Shown piece after piece: positions 17,545 to 25,935 of a stretch of 64,000 nucleotides of DNA. The notes below the pieces were generated by a model. It was not told the DNA's origin, ran no database searches, and saw nothing but the letters and a program-made list of their open reading frames with translations. Made by a program: the position numbers and the translations under genes. Each line of letters begins with the position of its first letter. Position 1 is the first letter of the stretch. The stretch is from Vibrio brasiliensis LMG 20546 (GTDB lineage: Bacteria; Pseudomonadota; Gammaproteobacteria; Enterobacterales; Vibrionaceae): NCBI RefSeq assembly GCF_000189255.1, contig NZ_AEVS01000018.1:1-64000 (forward strand), in the 5' to 3' direction.

Positions 17545-17682
17545 ATGAGTACTTTAGAATCCGTTATCTGGCACATCCTCGGTTATGGTGCCATGCCGTT
17601 TATCATCTTATCTGGCTTTGCGGTCGTCGCTGCAGTTTCTTTATGGATACTGTCGTTAGGTAAAGATAAAGAACTGGATTAA
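17545..17682 (+). CDS. TIGR02808-type small membrane protein of the nap locus
   Basis: A 45-residue ORF directly after napC: MSTLESVIWHILGYGAMPFI, then a hydrophobic helix to ISLGKDKELD-like ending (WILSLGKDKELD). It has one membrane-spanning helix. AAGGAG is present upstream and the spacing to napC is 12 bp, so it is the last gene of the operon, just before the terminator. It agrees with TIGR02808, which I recall as a very small single-helix protein found in Vibrio and Photobacterium next to periplasmic nitrate reductase genes. No function is known. A role in NapC membrane assembly or quinol access is speculation. Confidence 0.75.
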   Translation: MSTLESVIWHILGYGAMPFIILSGFAVVAAVSLWILSLGKDKELD

Positions 17683-17734
17683 CCCCCTATTACGCTTAAA
17701 CAATTTTTGCCTATTTTGTATCAAGCGTAAAAAA

Positions 17735-17760
17735 ACCACCGCATTTGCGGTGGTTTTTTT
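17735..17760. terminator. Bidirectional terminator between nap and galE
   Basis: ACCACCGC, ATTT loop, GCGGTGGT with seven A before and seven T after. It is symmetric, so it serves the convergent nap operon and galE. Confidence 0.9.
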
Positions 17761-17764
17761 AACT

Positions 17765-18781
17765 TTAGACTTCAGGGTAACCCTGAGGGTTATTTGACTG
17801 CCAGCGCCAGGTGTCGCTCGTCATTTCATTCAATGTTCGCGTTGCCTGCCACTCCAGCTCTTTTCTCGCTTTAGCTGGGTCTGCCCAACATTCGGCAATA
17901 TCGCCTGGACGACGCTCAACAATCTGATATGGAACACGCATACCAGACGCTTGCTCAAACGCTTTAACCATTTCTAATACGCTGTATCCATTACCTGTAC
18001 CAAGGTTATAGATGTGAAGGCCAGACTTATCGCCAACTTTCTGTAATGCAGCAATATGGCCGTCCGATAAATCCATGACGTGGATGTAGTCTCGGACTCC
18101 TGTCCCATCTTTAGTTGGGTAGTCATCACCAAATACAGACAGGAACTCACGTCGACCGACAGCAACCTGAGAAACAAACGGCATCAGGTTATTAGGAATG
18201 CCCTGAGGATCTTCACCAAGGTCGCCAGATGGGTGCGAACCAACCGGGTTAAAGTAACGCAGCAGTGTGATGCTCCAGTCTGGGTTGGCTTTCTGGAAAT
18301 CCGTCAGACACTCTTCAACCATGAGCTTACTGCGACCGTAAGGGTTGGTCGCACTGGTTGGGAAGTCTTCAGTAATTGGCACACTGGCAGGATCACCGTA
18401 AACGGTAGCAGAAGATGAAAAGACCAGCGTCTTAACATCAGCTTCACGCATCGCGTCTACCAGAACTAAGGTACCGTTTACGTTGTTATCATAATATTCC
18501 AACGGTTTAGCCACTGACTCACCGACCGCTTTCAAACCAGCAAAATGAATAACTGCTTGAATATTCTGGCTCTTTAGCACATCGATTAATAGGCTCTTGT
18601 TACGAATGTCGCCCTCGATAAACTTAGGTCTTACCCCCGTTACCCCTTCGATTCTATCCAACACTGACGCTTTGCTGTTGTACAGGTTGTCGAAAATAAC
18701 CGGCGTCATTCCCGCCTCAATCATTTGTATACAGGTATGACTGCCAATGTAGCCCATGCCACCAGTAACTAAAATATTCAT
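17765..18781 (-). CDS. galE: UDP-glucose 4-epimerase GalE
   Basis: A 338-residue short-chain-dehydrogenase-type epimerase, the normal GalE length. The NAD-binding glycine motif GGMGYIGSH is at residues 7-15. The catalytic set is Ser124 (SSSATVYG), Tyr148 and Lys152 (NPYGRSK). It interconverts UDP-glucose and UDP-galactose for galactose use and surface polysaccharide precursors. It stands alone, away from any galKT genes in this window, so supply of sugar nucleotides for polysaccharide is a plausible main job. Confidence 0.95.
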   Translation of the reverse strand: MNILVTGGMGYIGSHTCIQMIEAGMTPVIFDNLYNSKASVLDRIEGVTGVRPKFIEGDIRNKSLLIDVLKSQNIQAVIHFAGLKAVGESVAKPLEYYDNNVNGTLVLVDAMREADVKTLVFSSSATVYGDPASVPITEDFPTSATNPYGRSKLMVEECLTDFQKANPDWSITLLRYFNPVGSHPSGDLGEDPQGIPNNLMPFVSQVAVGRREFLSVFGDDYPTKDGTGVRDYIHVMDLSDGHIAALQKVGDKSGLHIYNLGTGNGYSVLEMVKAFEQASGMRVPYQIVERRPGDIAECWADPAKARKELEWQATRTLNEMTSDTWRWQSNNPQGYPEV

Positions 18782-18865
18782 AACACTAACCTTCTGAATT
18801 ATTGTGGCAAATATTAACCAAAACCTACTTTCAAATATAGGCTATCGCACACTATTTTGACCAAA

Positions 18866-20833
18866 CTAGCCGTGATTGATGACAAAGCGACCTTTGCCGC
18901 TCGCTTTTGCCTGATACATGGCGGTATCTGCGGCCTTAAGTAACTCGTCCATGCTTTTATCGTAATCTTCGACAAAATGAACGCCGATACTTGCGCCAAC
19001 CTTAAGTTGTCTACCTTTGTAGATAATCTCTTTTTGGATCAGAGCGACTAATCGCTCTGCAAGTATTGAGACCGATTGCTTGGTGGTAGAGTTAATCATA
19101 ATCACAAATTCATCACCGGATAATCGTGCAACCAGGTCGTTACTTCTGACTTGCGAGAGAAGACGGTCAGAAACCTGTTTTAATACTTCGTCACCCGCAT
19201 CATGACCATAGGTATCATTAACACCTTTAAAGCCATCCAGATCGAGATAGAGTAACGCCAGGCCATCTTTGCCACTGCGCTCACCGCTTAGAACTTCGGA
19301 AAGTACCCGGTAAAGTTTGGCGCGATTCGCCAGTCCTGTTAATGAATCGTGGTGAGCTAAGTGCTCCAGTCTTTCCATCTCTTTTAGATTAGAGAGGTCT
19401 GTCAGGATATAAACAAAGTCAAAGGCGTTCTCATCATCGTTGTTGACGATCCGTGACACCTTGGCAAACATAGGCACTTTGTGACCAAAGAAGTGTTTTT
19501 CCCAAACCTCGCCCTGCCACTGTCCATAATTGATTACCGCCTCTTTTATTGTTGGCATCAGAGAACGAAACTGCTGCCACTCAAAGATCTGTTCGGTTTT
19601 CTTGCCAAGGAGGGAGTCTTGAGAGTAACCCAATAGCAATGTCAAAGCTGGGTTGACCATTGTAATCACATCATTCTCATCGGTAACTATCAATGCATCC
19701 TGGCTATGTTCAAACACGCCTGCTGCAAGACGTTGTCTTTGTAATGCCATTTCAACTTCAGTGACATCCTGAATAGCAAACAGCACTTGCCCCAACTTGC
19801 TTAGCTTAGCGCTGCTCACTTGAAGCAGTTGACGCTGTTCAAACACGTCCGTTACCCAGAACTGTTGATCGACGAATTCCTGCTGCTGTTTGATTGCCTG
19901 TTCAATTAGCGTTGATTTTCCACCATCGATAAAATCGAGAATACTAGCCCCTTTAAGGTATGCGCTGGTGCAGCGAAACACCTGACACGCAGACTCATTA
20001 AAGTGAATGATCTGCCCTTTAGAGTTAACCACCACCAAGGCATGTTTTACCGCCTCAACCACTTGGTTCGCAAATGACTTCTCTTCTTCCAGCTTGTCTA
20101 GTGTGTGCTCTACTTGCAAGTCTCTTTGTTTAAGTCGGTCTAGCATGGTGTTGAACGCCGACACTAAAGCCCCTATTTCATCGTTAGCGGCTGGCGTGAT
20201 GTTAAGATCCGTCTGCTTCCTGTCAATAAAAGAGCGCATACCAAGGTTAAGCCGGTAAACAGGATTAACGATGTATTTTTGGACCGTCATATAGAGCACG
20301 ATTCCTGCAAGCGTCAGCAAGACTAAAAACATCAGGCTATTTAACAGCGCACTATCGTAGAGCTCTTTGAAAGATGATTTTGAAATGATCACTCTTAAGT
20401 AGGCAATGATTTCATTTTCTAGTTCTACCGGAACCAATAGAAAAATATGCTCGCTACCAATTGAATAGCCTTGATGGCTAATTTCCATTCGTTGGCGCTC
20501 GGTAGGTACTGGCGCCACTGGGCCATCGCCCTCATACATAGCAAACAGCTGGCCATCGGATGTATAGAGTTTAACTCTAGAGACTTCGTCATCAGCGGAG
20601 AAAGCATCGAGAACCTCTGTCGCGGCCAAACTGTCATCAAAAAGAATTGCTGCCTGAAGGTTAAACGCTACCCCTTTTGCCAACACACCGACGCGGTCAA
20701 TGAGATTGTCTTTTTGTGTATCAAACGCATGGAAAAAGGCAAAGCCCTGAGACAAGACAAAGATCAAGCCAGTAAAAACAATAATCGGAATGATTAATTT
20801 ACTTTTTAAAGATAGGTCGTTGAGCGATTTCAT
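18866..20833 (-). CDS. YfiN/TpbB-like membrane diguanylate cyclase (CHASE8-like, HAMP, PAS, PAS, GGDEF)
   Basis: A 655-residue protein. TM1 spans about 13-32, then a periplasmic CHASE8-like region, TM2 about 168-188, HAMP, two PAS domains (about 258-365 and 370-490) and a GGDEF domain (about 495-655). The active loop reads RLSGDEF, with Ser in place of the first Gly, a change tolerated in active enzymes. The inhibitory I-site RxxD (RSND) lies five residues before it. It makes c-di-GMP from GTP. It overlaps the YfiR-like gene by four bases. In Pseudomonas, periplasmic YfiR represses YfiN, so the same relation is inferred here. The two PAS domains are an addition to classic YfiN. Confidence 0.88.
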   Translation of the reverse strand: MKSLNDLSLKSKLIIPIIVFTGLIFVLSQGFAFFHAFDTQKDNLIDRVGVLAKGVAFNLQAAILFDDSLAATEVLDAFSADDEVSRVKLYTSDGQLFAMYEGDGPVAPVPTERQRMEISHQGYSIGSEHIFLLVPVELENEIIAYLRVIISKSSFKELYDSALLNSLMFLVLLTLAGIVLYMTVQKYIVNPVYRLNLGMRSFIDRKQTDLNITPAANDEIGALVSAFNTMLDRLKQRDLQVEHTLDKLEEEKSFANQVVEAVKHALVVVNSKGQIIHFNESACQVFRCTSAYLKGASILDFIDGGKSTLIEQAIKQQQEFVDQQFWVTDVFEQRQLLQVSSAKLSKLGQVLFAIQDVTEVEMALQRQRLAAGVFEHSQDALIVTDENDVITMVNPALTLLLGYSQDSLLGKKTEQIFEWQQFRSLMPTIKEAVINYGQWQGEVWEKHFFGHKVPMFAKVSRIVNNDDENAFDFVYILTDLSNLKEMERLEHLAHHDSLTGLANRAKLYRVLSEVLSGERSGKDGLALLYLDLDGFKGVNDTYGHDAGDEVLKQVSDRLLSQVRSNDLVARLSGDEFVIMINSTTKQSVSILAERLVALIQKEIIYKGRQLKVGASIGVHFVEDYDKSMDELLKAADTAMYQAKASGKGRFVINHG

Positions 20834-21327
20834 TTTAACTCTCCCTCAACATCAGATACGCGCAGAAAATTTGAAGAAATACGATAACTCCCCACATTAC
20901 CAAGGTTCACTTTGGGTTTTATCTTGCCTGCCTTTGTCACTAACTCAACCGCGCCACCATAGTCGGTAAATCTTAAGACATCGCTTACTGTCACGGTATT
21001 TTTCGGCATAGTTTTCAGCATGGTTAAATTGGTGCGCTGGCTTATAAACACCACATCACACCCTTGACTGGTGATATGGATTGGCTTATTCCGCACCGTT
21101 TTTCCTTCGGCAATTTCGCTCATTATGCTTCTTATCTCATCGCTGTCCGGTACGCAGATATTTATGCTCGACATCCGATCTTCGTTCTGCCAATGGATAA
21201 AACTCACTATCCGGTAGAGATAAACCGCTTTGACTTGTTCAGGGCTAAAAGCGGCGTATGCCAATTGCGAACTTAGCATCAAAACTAAGCCCATAGCGCC
21301 GAACACCCTAAACAATTTAGTATTCAT
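20830..21327 (-). CDS. YfiR-family periplasmic protein (DUF4154)
   Basis: A 165-residue protein with a signal peptide (about 25 residues, ending AYAA). The YfiR/DUF4154 pattern follows: FSPEQVKAVYLYRIVSFIHW near the start, CVPDSDE, and the C-terminal VTVSDVLRFTDYGGAVELV. YfiR binds and represses its partner diguanylate cyclase in the periplasm. It overlaps the cyclase gene by four bases and the TonB-receptor gene by 11, so the three are co-translated. Two cysteines (about 56 and 88) could form the disulfide needed for YfiR stability. Confidence 0.85.
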   Translation of the reverse strand: MNTKLFRVFGAMGLVLMLSSQLAYAAFSPEQVKAVYLYRIVSFIHWQNEDRMSSINICVPDSDEIRSIMSEIAEGKTVRNKPIHITSQGCDVVFISQRTNLTMLKTMPKNTVTVSDVLRFTDYGGAVELVTKAGKIKPKVNLGNVGSYRISSNFLRVSDVEGELK

Positions 21328-23350
21328 AGCTTAGCCTTAACGCAACTAACTGTTCGCGTTTATAAAAACTACTCACATCCTCGTAGTAACCCTGCTTTTC
21401 CCCTAAATTCTGCACCAATAACTCAACTAACGGTGCTTTTGAACTATGCTGCCAGGCGAGCCTCACATCAAGAGCAACAACATTGTCTAACTGAACATTG
21501 GTCTCGTAGTTGACCTCCTGTCCCTTCAACAACATGTCTAACTGAACCTGCTGACTGACCTGCCACAGCATTTGCAATGACGCTAAGTGTTGAGAATCCA
21601 GTGACATAAGACCTTCAGCACTACCGTTACTATTCGCTGAAGGCTGCCAGTCATGATCAAGGGTTAAGTAACTATAGCTGCCGTATAAAGAAAATGAATC
21701 GTTGACCATCCAATGTGCTGCGACTTCCACACCAAAAGAGTCAACCAGATAGTCGTAATTAAGCTGATAGAGATCGATCTGGTCGTAGCCCGGATAGCGG
21801 CTTTGATACTCAATGCCGACAATATTGTCGTAATGGCTGTAAAACAGCGTCGTATCAAGTTCGATGCCCGCCGCCATAAAACGATATCCCGCATCATAGG
21901 TAATCACGCTTTCTAAATCCCTGTCGGCGGCAGGAAGCGTCATTTGATAGAAATACATCAACTTACTCGGATCGCTGCTACAATCCTCACTGCCAGGGCA
22001 ATACAATTTGTTAGCAATAAACGCCGAGTTGGTGTCCATATAGGACGGTGCAACAATGCTTCGTCCTACACCTAGCCAGATACTGCTGTTGAAATCTAAA
22101 TCATAAATGCCACGTAGTTGAGGTGATAGTTCCAAGTTATCGCCTTGCTCAAAGTACTCTGCTTTAACCCCAAATACGGTTTTAAAATTGCTGCTCCACT
22201 GCCCCTCATGCTGGATATAACTATTAACAATGCTGTCCGCTGCAGACTCGATATTGTAGAGACGAATATAATAATCAACCGCATTGAGGTCATAGCCTGC
22301 TAGTTGATGGAACAGATCAAGGGCGATGTAACGATATCCACCACCATAGATAATGTTATGTTTGGCTGTTAGCTGTGTAGAAAAGTTGAACTCTGCATCA
22401 AAGGTCGAATACTTCCCTGGCGCATCGTAAGCGGTGTCATAGTTTTGCTGTAACCAAAAGCGGTAATTACTTTCCGTGTTATCAGACAGAGTCTGCATGG
22501 TATCAAGCTGAGCGTAGTAGGAATGACTGTCTATGGTTTCGATATTGGAGCTGGTACCCGTTGAGACCCCACCTGAATAGTTGACTGTATATAGTGCCTG
22601 GTCAACGCCACTTTTCTCTCCACCGAAACGCAAAACCCATTGGTTTGAGTTCTCAACCACGATTCCTGCGTTGTGTGTCCGCCAATGTTTATCTGGACTT
22701 ATCGGTCGATAGGCTTCCGATTTGTGCTTGTAGTATGCTCGCGCATATATGTATTGGGACAATTGCAGTCCCTGCCGGACAGATAAGTCATAACTACCAT
22801 ATTGCTGATAGCTCGCTGAGACTAAACCACCCTGAGTCTGCCTGGCGGTTTTGGTGACAATGTTAATCACGCCATTTTCAGCATTGCCTCCCCAGATAGA
22901 ACCAGCAGGTCCTCTAAGCACTTCAATCCTGTCGATATCCTCGATCGGGTAATCGACATCTGCCCAGTAGACACCACCATAAATAGGGCTATAAAGGCTT
23001 CGCCCGTCCTGCAGTACCAGCATCTTATTAAACAGGCCGCTATGGAAGCCACGAGCGGATACCGTGGGTTCTGTAGCTGAATAGTGGCTGACTCGCATAC
23101 CAGGAACCATTGCCAAAGCGTCGGCCAGTGTTCGCACACCACTTCTTTGAATACGTTCACCATCAAGTACATAAACTGCTGCAGGAGTATCCGTCAAATC
23201 CTGAGCAAATTTTGATGCGGTCTCTACAGTCACATCGAGCATAGAAAGTTCTTCTAAACTCATAGACATAAGCTCGTTGAGATCGCCTTCAGCATAGGCG
23301 ATAGTCGTAGTGGTCGTTAGAACTAAGGAAAGCAGTGTTGGTCGTAACAT
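21317..23350 (-). CDS. TonB-dependent outer-membrane receptor, first gene of a YfiR/YfiN-like operon
   Basis: A 677-residue receptor with a signal peptide (ending TIAYA). The plug domain follows (about residues 40-155, with LADALAMVPGMRVS, MLVLQDGRSLYSP and IEVLRGPAGSIWGGNAENGVIN). The barrel ends in an aromatic residue (LRLSYEY). MSLEELSMLDVTVETASK before the plug resembles receptors associated with YfiR proteins rather than siderophore receptors. I took ATG at 23350, with AGG seven bases away; a TTG at 23374 also opens the frame. It overlaps the YfiR-like gene, suggesting a ligand-sensing role in c-di-GMP control. The ligand is unknown, and I see no convincing Fur box upstream. Confidence 0.85.
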   Translation of the reverse strand: MLRPTLLSLVLTTTTTIAYAEGDLNELMSMSLEELSMLDVTVETASKFAQDLTDTPAAVYVLDGERIQRSGVRTLADALAMVPGMRVSHYSATEPTVSARGFHSGLFNKMLVLQDGRSLYSPIYGGVYWADVDYPIEDIDRIEVLRGPAGSIWGGNAENGVINIVTKTARQTQGGLVSASYQQYGSYDLSVRQGLQLSQYIYARAYYKHKSEAYRPISPDKHWRTHNAGIVVENSNQWVLRFGGEKSGVDQALYTVNYSGGVSTGTSSNIETIDSHSYYAQLDTMQTLSDNTESNYRFWLQQNYDTAYDAPGKYSTFDAEFNFSTQLTAKHNIIYGGGYRYIALDLFHQLAGYDLNAVDYYIRLYNIESAADSIVNSYIQHEGQWSSNFKTVFGVKAEYFEQGDNLELSPQLRGIYDLDFNSSIWLGVGRSIVAPSYMDTNSAFIANKLYCPGSEDCSSDPSKLMYFYQMTLPAADRDLESVITYDAGYRFMAAGIELDTTLFYSHYDNIVGIEYQSRYPGYDQIDLYQLNYDYLVDSFGVEVAAHWMVNDSFSLYGSYSYLTLDHDWQPSANSNGSAEGLMSLDSQHLASLQMLWQVSQQVQLDMLLKGQEVNYETNVQLDNVVALDVRLAWQHSSKAPLVELLVQNLGEKQGYYEDVSSFYKREQLVALRLSYEY

Positions 23351-23522
23351 CCATTTACCTGAATATATTAGCAATGTGTATTATTTCATTTATCAATATT
23401 TAATTACATACAGCACAAAATACTTTTTTAGGTTTGTTGGTGAAATAATGAAACCGATCACTGTTTAATTTAGTCAATTGAAACATGTTACTAAGTGATT
23501 TGATTAGGGAATTCTTTCATTG

Positions 23523-24278
23523 ATGATAAAACGTTCAATCAGTCTCAATTGTGACATGGGTGAAAGCTTTGGTTCATGGAAAATGGGCAATGACAGTGCC
23601 GTTATGCCCCACATTGACATGGCAAATATCGCCTGTGGTTTTCACGCGTCTGACCCCAAAATCATGAGCGACACCATAAAGCTCGCGATTGCCCACAATG
23701 TGCAGGTCGGTGCCCACCCCAGCTATCCAGATCTACAAGGCTTTGGTCGCCGGAGCATACCTCTCTCTGTAGAAGAGATAACCTCAATGCTTATCTATCA
23801 GATAGGTGCGATCAAAGGGCTATGTGAAAGCCACAACACAGAGCTCAGCTACGTAAAGCCCCACGGAGCGCTTTACAATGACATGCAGAAGGATATGACC
23901 ATATTTGAAGCGGTGGTTGATGCTGTCTCAAGCTTTAACCTGCCTCTGATGACATTAGCTGTCACCGACAATCAAAAGTTACTCGATATAGCCGACAGAT
24001 ATGACGTACCGCTTCTGTTTGAAGCGTTTTCAGATCGTCACTATCTGGCAAATGGTCAATTAGCCCCACGCAGTTTGCCTAACGCTGTGCTAGGCAGTGA
24101 AGAAGAGATCCTCAATCAGGTACAACAGATCGTTCAATATGGCAAAGTTCGCACTATCGATGGTTTTTCGATTGCCCTCGATGCGGATACCATTTGCGTC
24201 CACGGCGATAACCCGCAGAGCATTCGTGTTATCGAAAAAATCAGAGCGTTAATCAATGGCGAGGGAAGTAGCGGATGA
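23523..24278 (+). CDS. pxpA: 5-oxoprolinase subunit PxpA (LamB/YcsF family)
   Basis: A 251-residue LamB/YcsF protein with the family opening ISLNCDMGESFGSW, then NIACGFHASDP, VGAHPSYPD and SYVKPHGALYN, which carry metal and catalytic residues. With PxpB and PxpC it forms the prokaryotic ATP-dependent 5-oxoprolinase that opens pyroglutamate to glutamate. The start is ATG 23523 or the adjoining TTG at 23520; AGGGA lies 9 bases before the TTG and 12 before the ATG, so the TTG is possible. It overlaps pxpB by four bases. Confidence 0.92.
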   Translation: MIKRSISLNCDMGESFGSWKMGNDSAVMPHIDMANIACGFHASDPKIMSDTIKLAIAHNVQVGAHPSYPDLQGFGRRSIPLSVEEITSMLIYQIGAIKGLCESHNTELSYVKPHGALYNDMQKDMTIFEAVVDAVSSFNLPLMTLAVTDNQKLLDIADRYDVPLLFEAFSDRHYLANGQLAPRSLPNAVLGSEEEILNQVQQIVQYGKVRTIDGFSIALDADTICVHGDNPQSIRVIEKIRALINGEGSSG

Positions 24279-24982
24279 AAATAGAAACGTCAATCGATCC
24301 GGTCGCGGAGTGTTCGATTCTCATTCGCTTCCACAGTTCACCGAACGATCACCTATCGTGGGTTATTGGTGAAATCAGCCACTACCTTAGTAATCAACTC
24401 GGTACATGGGTAATGAATGTCACTCCCTCTTTTGACTCAATCCTAGTCGACTATTTACCTCATCGAGTATCCATCTTTGAGTTCGTTCCTTACCTTGAAA
24501 AACTCGTCACAGAAGCCTTGCATCATATGCCAGAGTTCCACCAGCCAGAAGTCATAGAGCTACCTGTCTATTACGATGCCGCTGTCGGGCCAGATCTCGC
24601 TCTATATACGCAACAAGGGCTTGAGGTCGAGGATGTTATTTCACGTCACTGCAATACAGAATATACCGTTGGTGCGATTGGTTTTTCAGCTGGATTTGCA
24701 TTTTTAACCGATGTTGATCCAACGATTCAATTACCTCGCAAAGCCACACCTAGAGTCAGCTTACCTAAAGGCAGCGTCGGTATTGCTAATAATCAGACCG
24801 CAATTTATCCGAGCGATAGTCCAGGTGGGTGGAATATTATTGGTAACTGCCCTATCGAACTTTACCATCCAAACAACACTCCAATCCTACCCTTTACTAT
24901 TGGTACCCGGATACGTTTCAGGCGCATTGATGGAAATGAATTCCTCACTCTCGGTGGACGCATTACGGAGGGGTGGCAATGA
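24275..24982 (+). CDS. pxpB: 5-oxoprolinase subunit PxpB (KipI-like)
   Basis: A 235-residue protein of the KipI/allophanate hydrolase subunit 1 family. Key stretches are YTVGAIGFSAGFAFLTDVDP, RATP-like PRKATPRVSLPKGSVGIA and SPGGWNIIGNCP. It provides part of the ATP-dependent ring-opening complex with PxpC. It overlaps pxpA and pxpC, each by four bases, so the three genes are translated in a coupled way. The B. subtilis homologue KipI also inhibits a sporulation kinase, which has no meaning here. Confidence 0.9.
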   Translation: MKIETSIDPVAECSILIRFHSSPNDHLSWVIGEISHYLSNQLGTWVMNVTPSFDSILVDYLPHRVSIFEFVPYLEKLVTEALHHMPEFHQPEVIELPVYYDAAVGPDLALYTQQGLEVEDVISRHCNTEYTVGAIGFSAGFAFLTDVDPTIQLPRKATPRVSLPKGSVGIANNQTAIYPSDSPGGWNIIGNCPIELYHPNNTPILPFTIGTRIRFRRIDGNEFLTLGGRITEGWQ

Positions 24983-25911
24983 ACAACGAACAATTTATTG
25001 AAGTCATCAAACCGGGCCAGCAGACGTTGATTCAGGATTTCGGCCGATTTGGCCTCGCCCACTACGGGATCACTCAGGGTGGGCCTGTTGATGATTACGC
25101 CTATAGCTGGGCCAATCACCTGCTCGGTAATACCGTTAACATGCCGACACTCGAAATTACCTTGGGTCAGGCAGAGTTTCTTATCCACTCGACCTGTGAA
25201 ATGGCAATCGCAGGCGGTGATTTAGGTGCCAGGCTTGATGGCATCCCGCTCGACAACTGGTCAACGTTTAAAGCCCTTAAAGGTCAGCGATTAACCTTTG
25301 GTCTGCCGAAAAATGGTTTACGTAGTTATCTGGCCATTACTGGTGGCTTTTTGGTTTCTCCGCAGCTTGGCAGCGCTGCAACCGTCACTCGCGACCAACT
25401 CGGTGGTTTAGCTGATGGCTACCCACTATCACTGGGCGATGTACTTAAGTTTACTCCACACGTACCCAGAGCACGCTCAGTACAGATGACGTTCCGTTAT
25501 AAGCCGGATTACAACTTACCGATTGAACTGCGTCTTATCGAAGGGTATCAGGTCAGCGATTTTTCCCGTGACTCAATCAATGCCCTTTATGAACTTGAGT
25601 TTGATGTCAGTCAGCTAGTCAGTCGTATGGGCTATCGACTCTCGGGGAATCAGATAGCAGTACCCGACAAAGAGTACCTGAGTGAAGGAATCGCTCTTGG
25701 TTCGGTTCAAGTTCCTCCTAACGGTGAACCTATTATCTTACTTAATGACAGGCAGACCATAGGTGGATACCCAAAAATCGGCTGCGTAGCACGTATAGAC
25801 TTGCCGCGCCTTGCTCAGGCTAAGCCAGGTCAAAAGGTACGTTTTGTGCGAGGTGATTTGCTAGGTTTGCAAGATGTATGGTGTCAGTGGGCAAGATTCT
25901 TTGGTTACTAG
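24979..25911 (+). CDS. pxpC: 5-oxoprolinase subunit PxpC (KipA-like, biotin-dependent carboxyltransferase family)
   Basis: A 310-residue protein of the allophanate hydrolase subunit 2 family: LIQDFGRFGLAHYGITQGGP, then DDYAYSWAN, MAIAGGDLGARLDG and IILLNDRQTIGGYPKIGCV. It completes the PxpABC complex. ATG at 24979 was chosen over GTG at 24973 because it gives the usual ATGA overlap with pxpB and sits behind GGAGGGG. A terminator-like hairpin follows its stop directly. Confidence 0.92.
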   Translation: MNNEQFIEVIKPGQQTLIQDFGRFGLAHYGITQGGPVDDYAYSWANHLLGNTVNMPTLEITLGQAEFLIHSTCEMAIAGGDLGARLDGIPLDNWSTFKALKGQRLTFGLPKNGLRSYLAITGGFLVSPQLGSAATVTRDQLGGLADGYPLSLGDVLKFTPHVPRARSVQMTFRYKPDYNLPIELRLIEGYQVSDFSRDSINALYELEFDVSQLVSRMGYRLSGNQIAVPDKEYLSEGIALGSVQVPPNGEPIILLNDRQTIGGYPKIGCVARIDLPRLAQAKPGQKVRFVRGDLLGLQDVWCQWARFFGY

Positions 25912-25930
25912 GGCCTGTTAATCAGGCCCT
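25910..25930. terminator. Terminator-like hairpin between pxpC and the convergent FAD gene
   Basis: AGGGCCTG, five bases TTAAT, CAGGCCCT, followed by TTAGGTTT. The stem begins in the pxpC stop codon. The T tract is broken, so efficiency is uncertain. Confidence 0.6.
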
Positions 25931-25935
25931 TAGGT

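Noticed and set aside
21317-23350. Siderophore-receptor role for the TonB protein
   Set aside because: No Fur box, siderophore or iron-transport gene nearby; the overlap with YfiR and the cyclase speaks for a signalling role.
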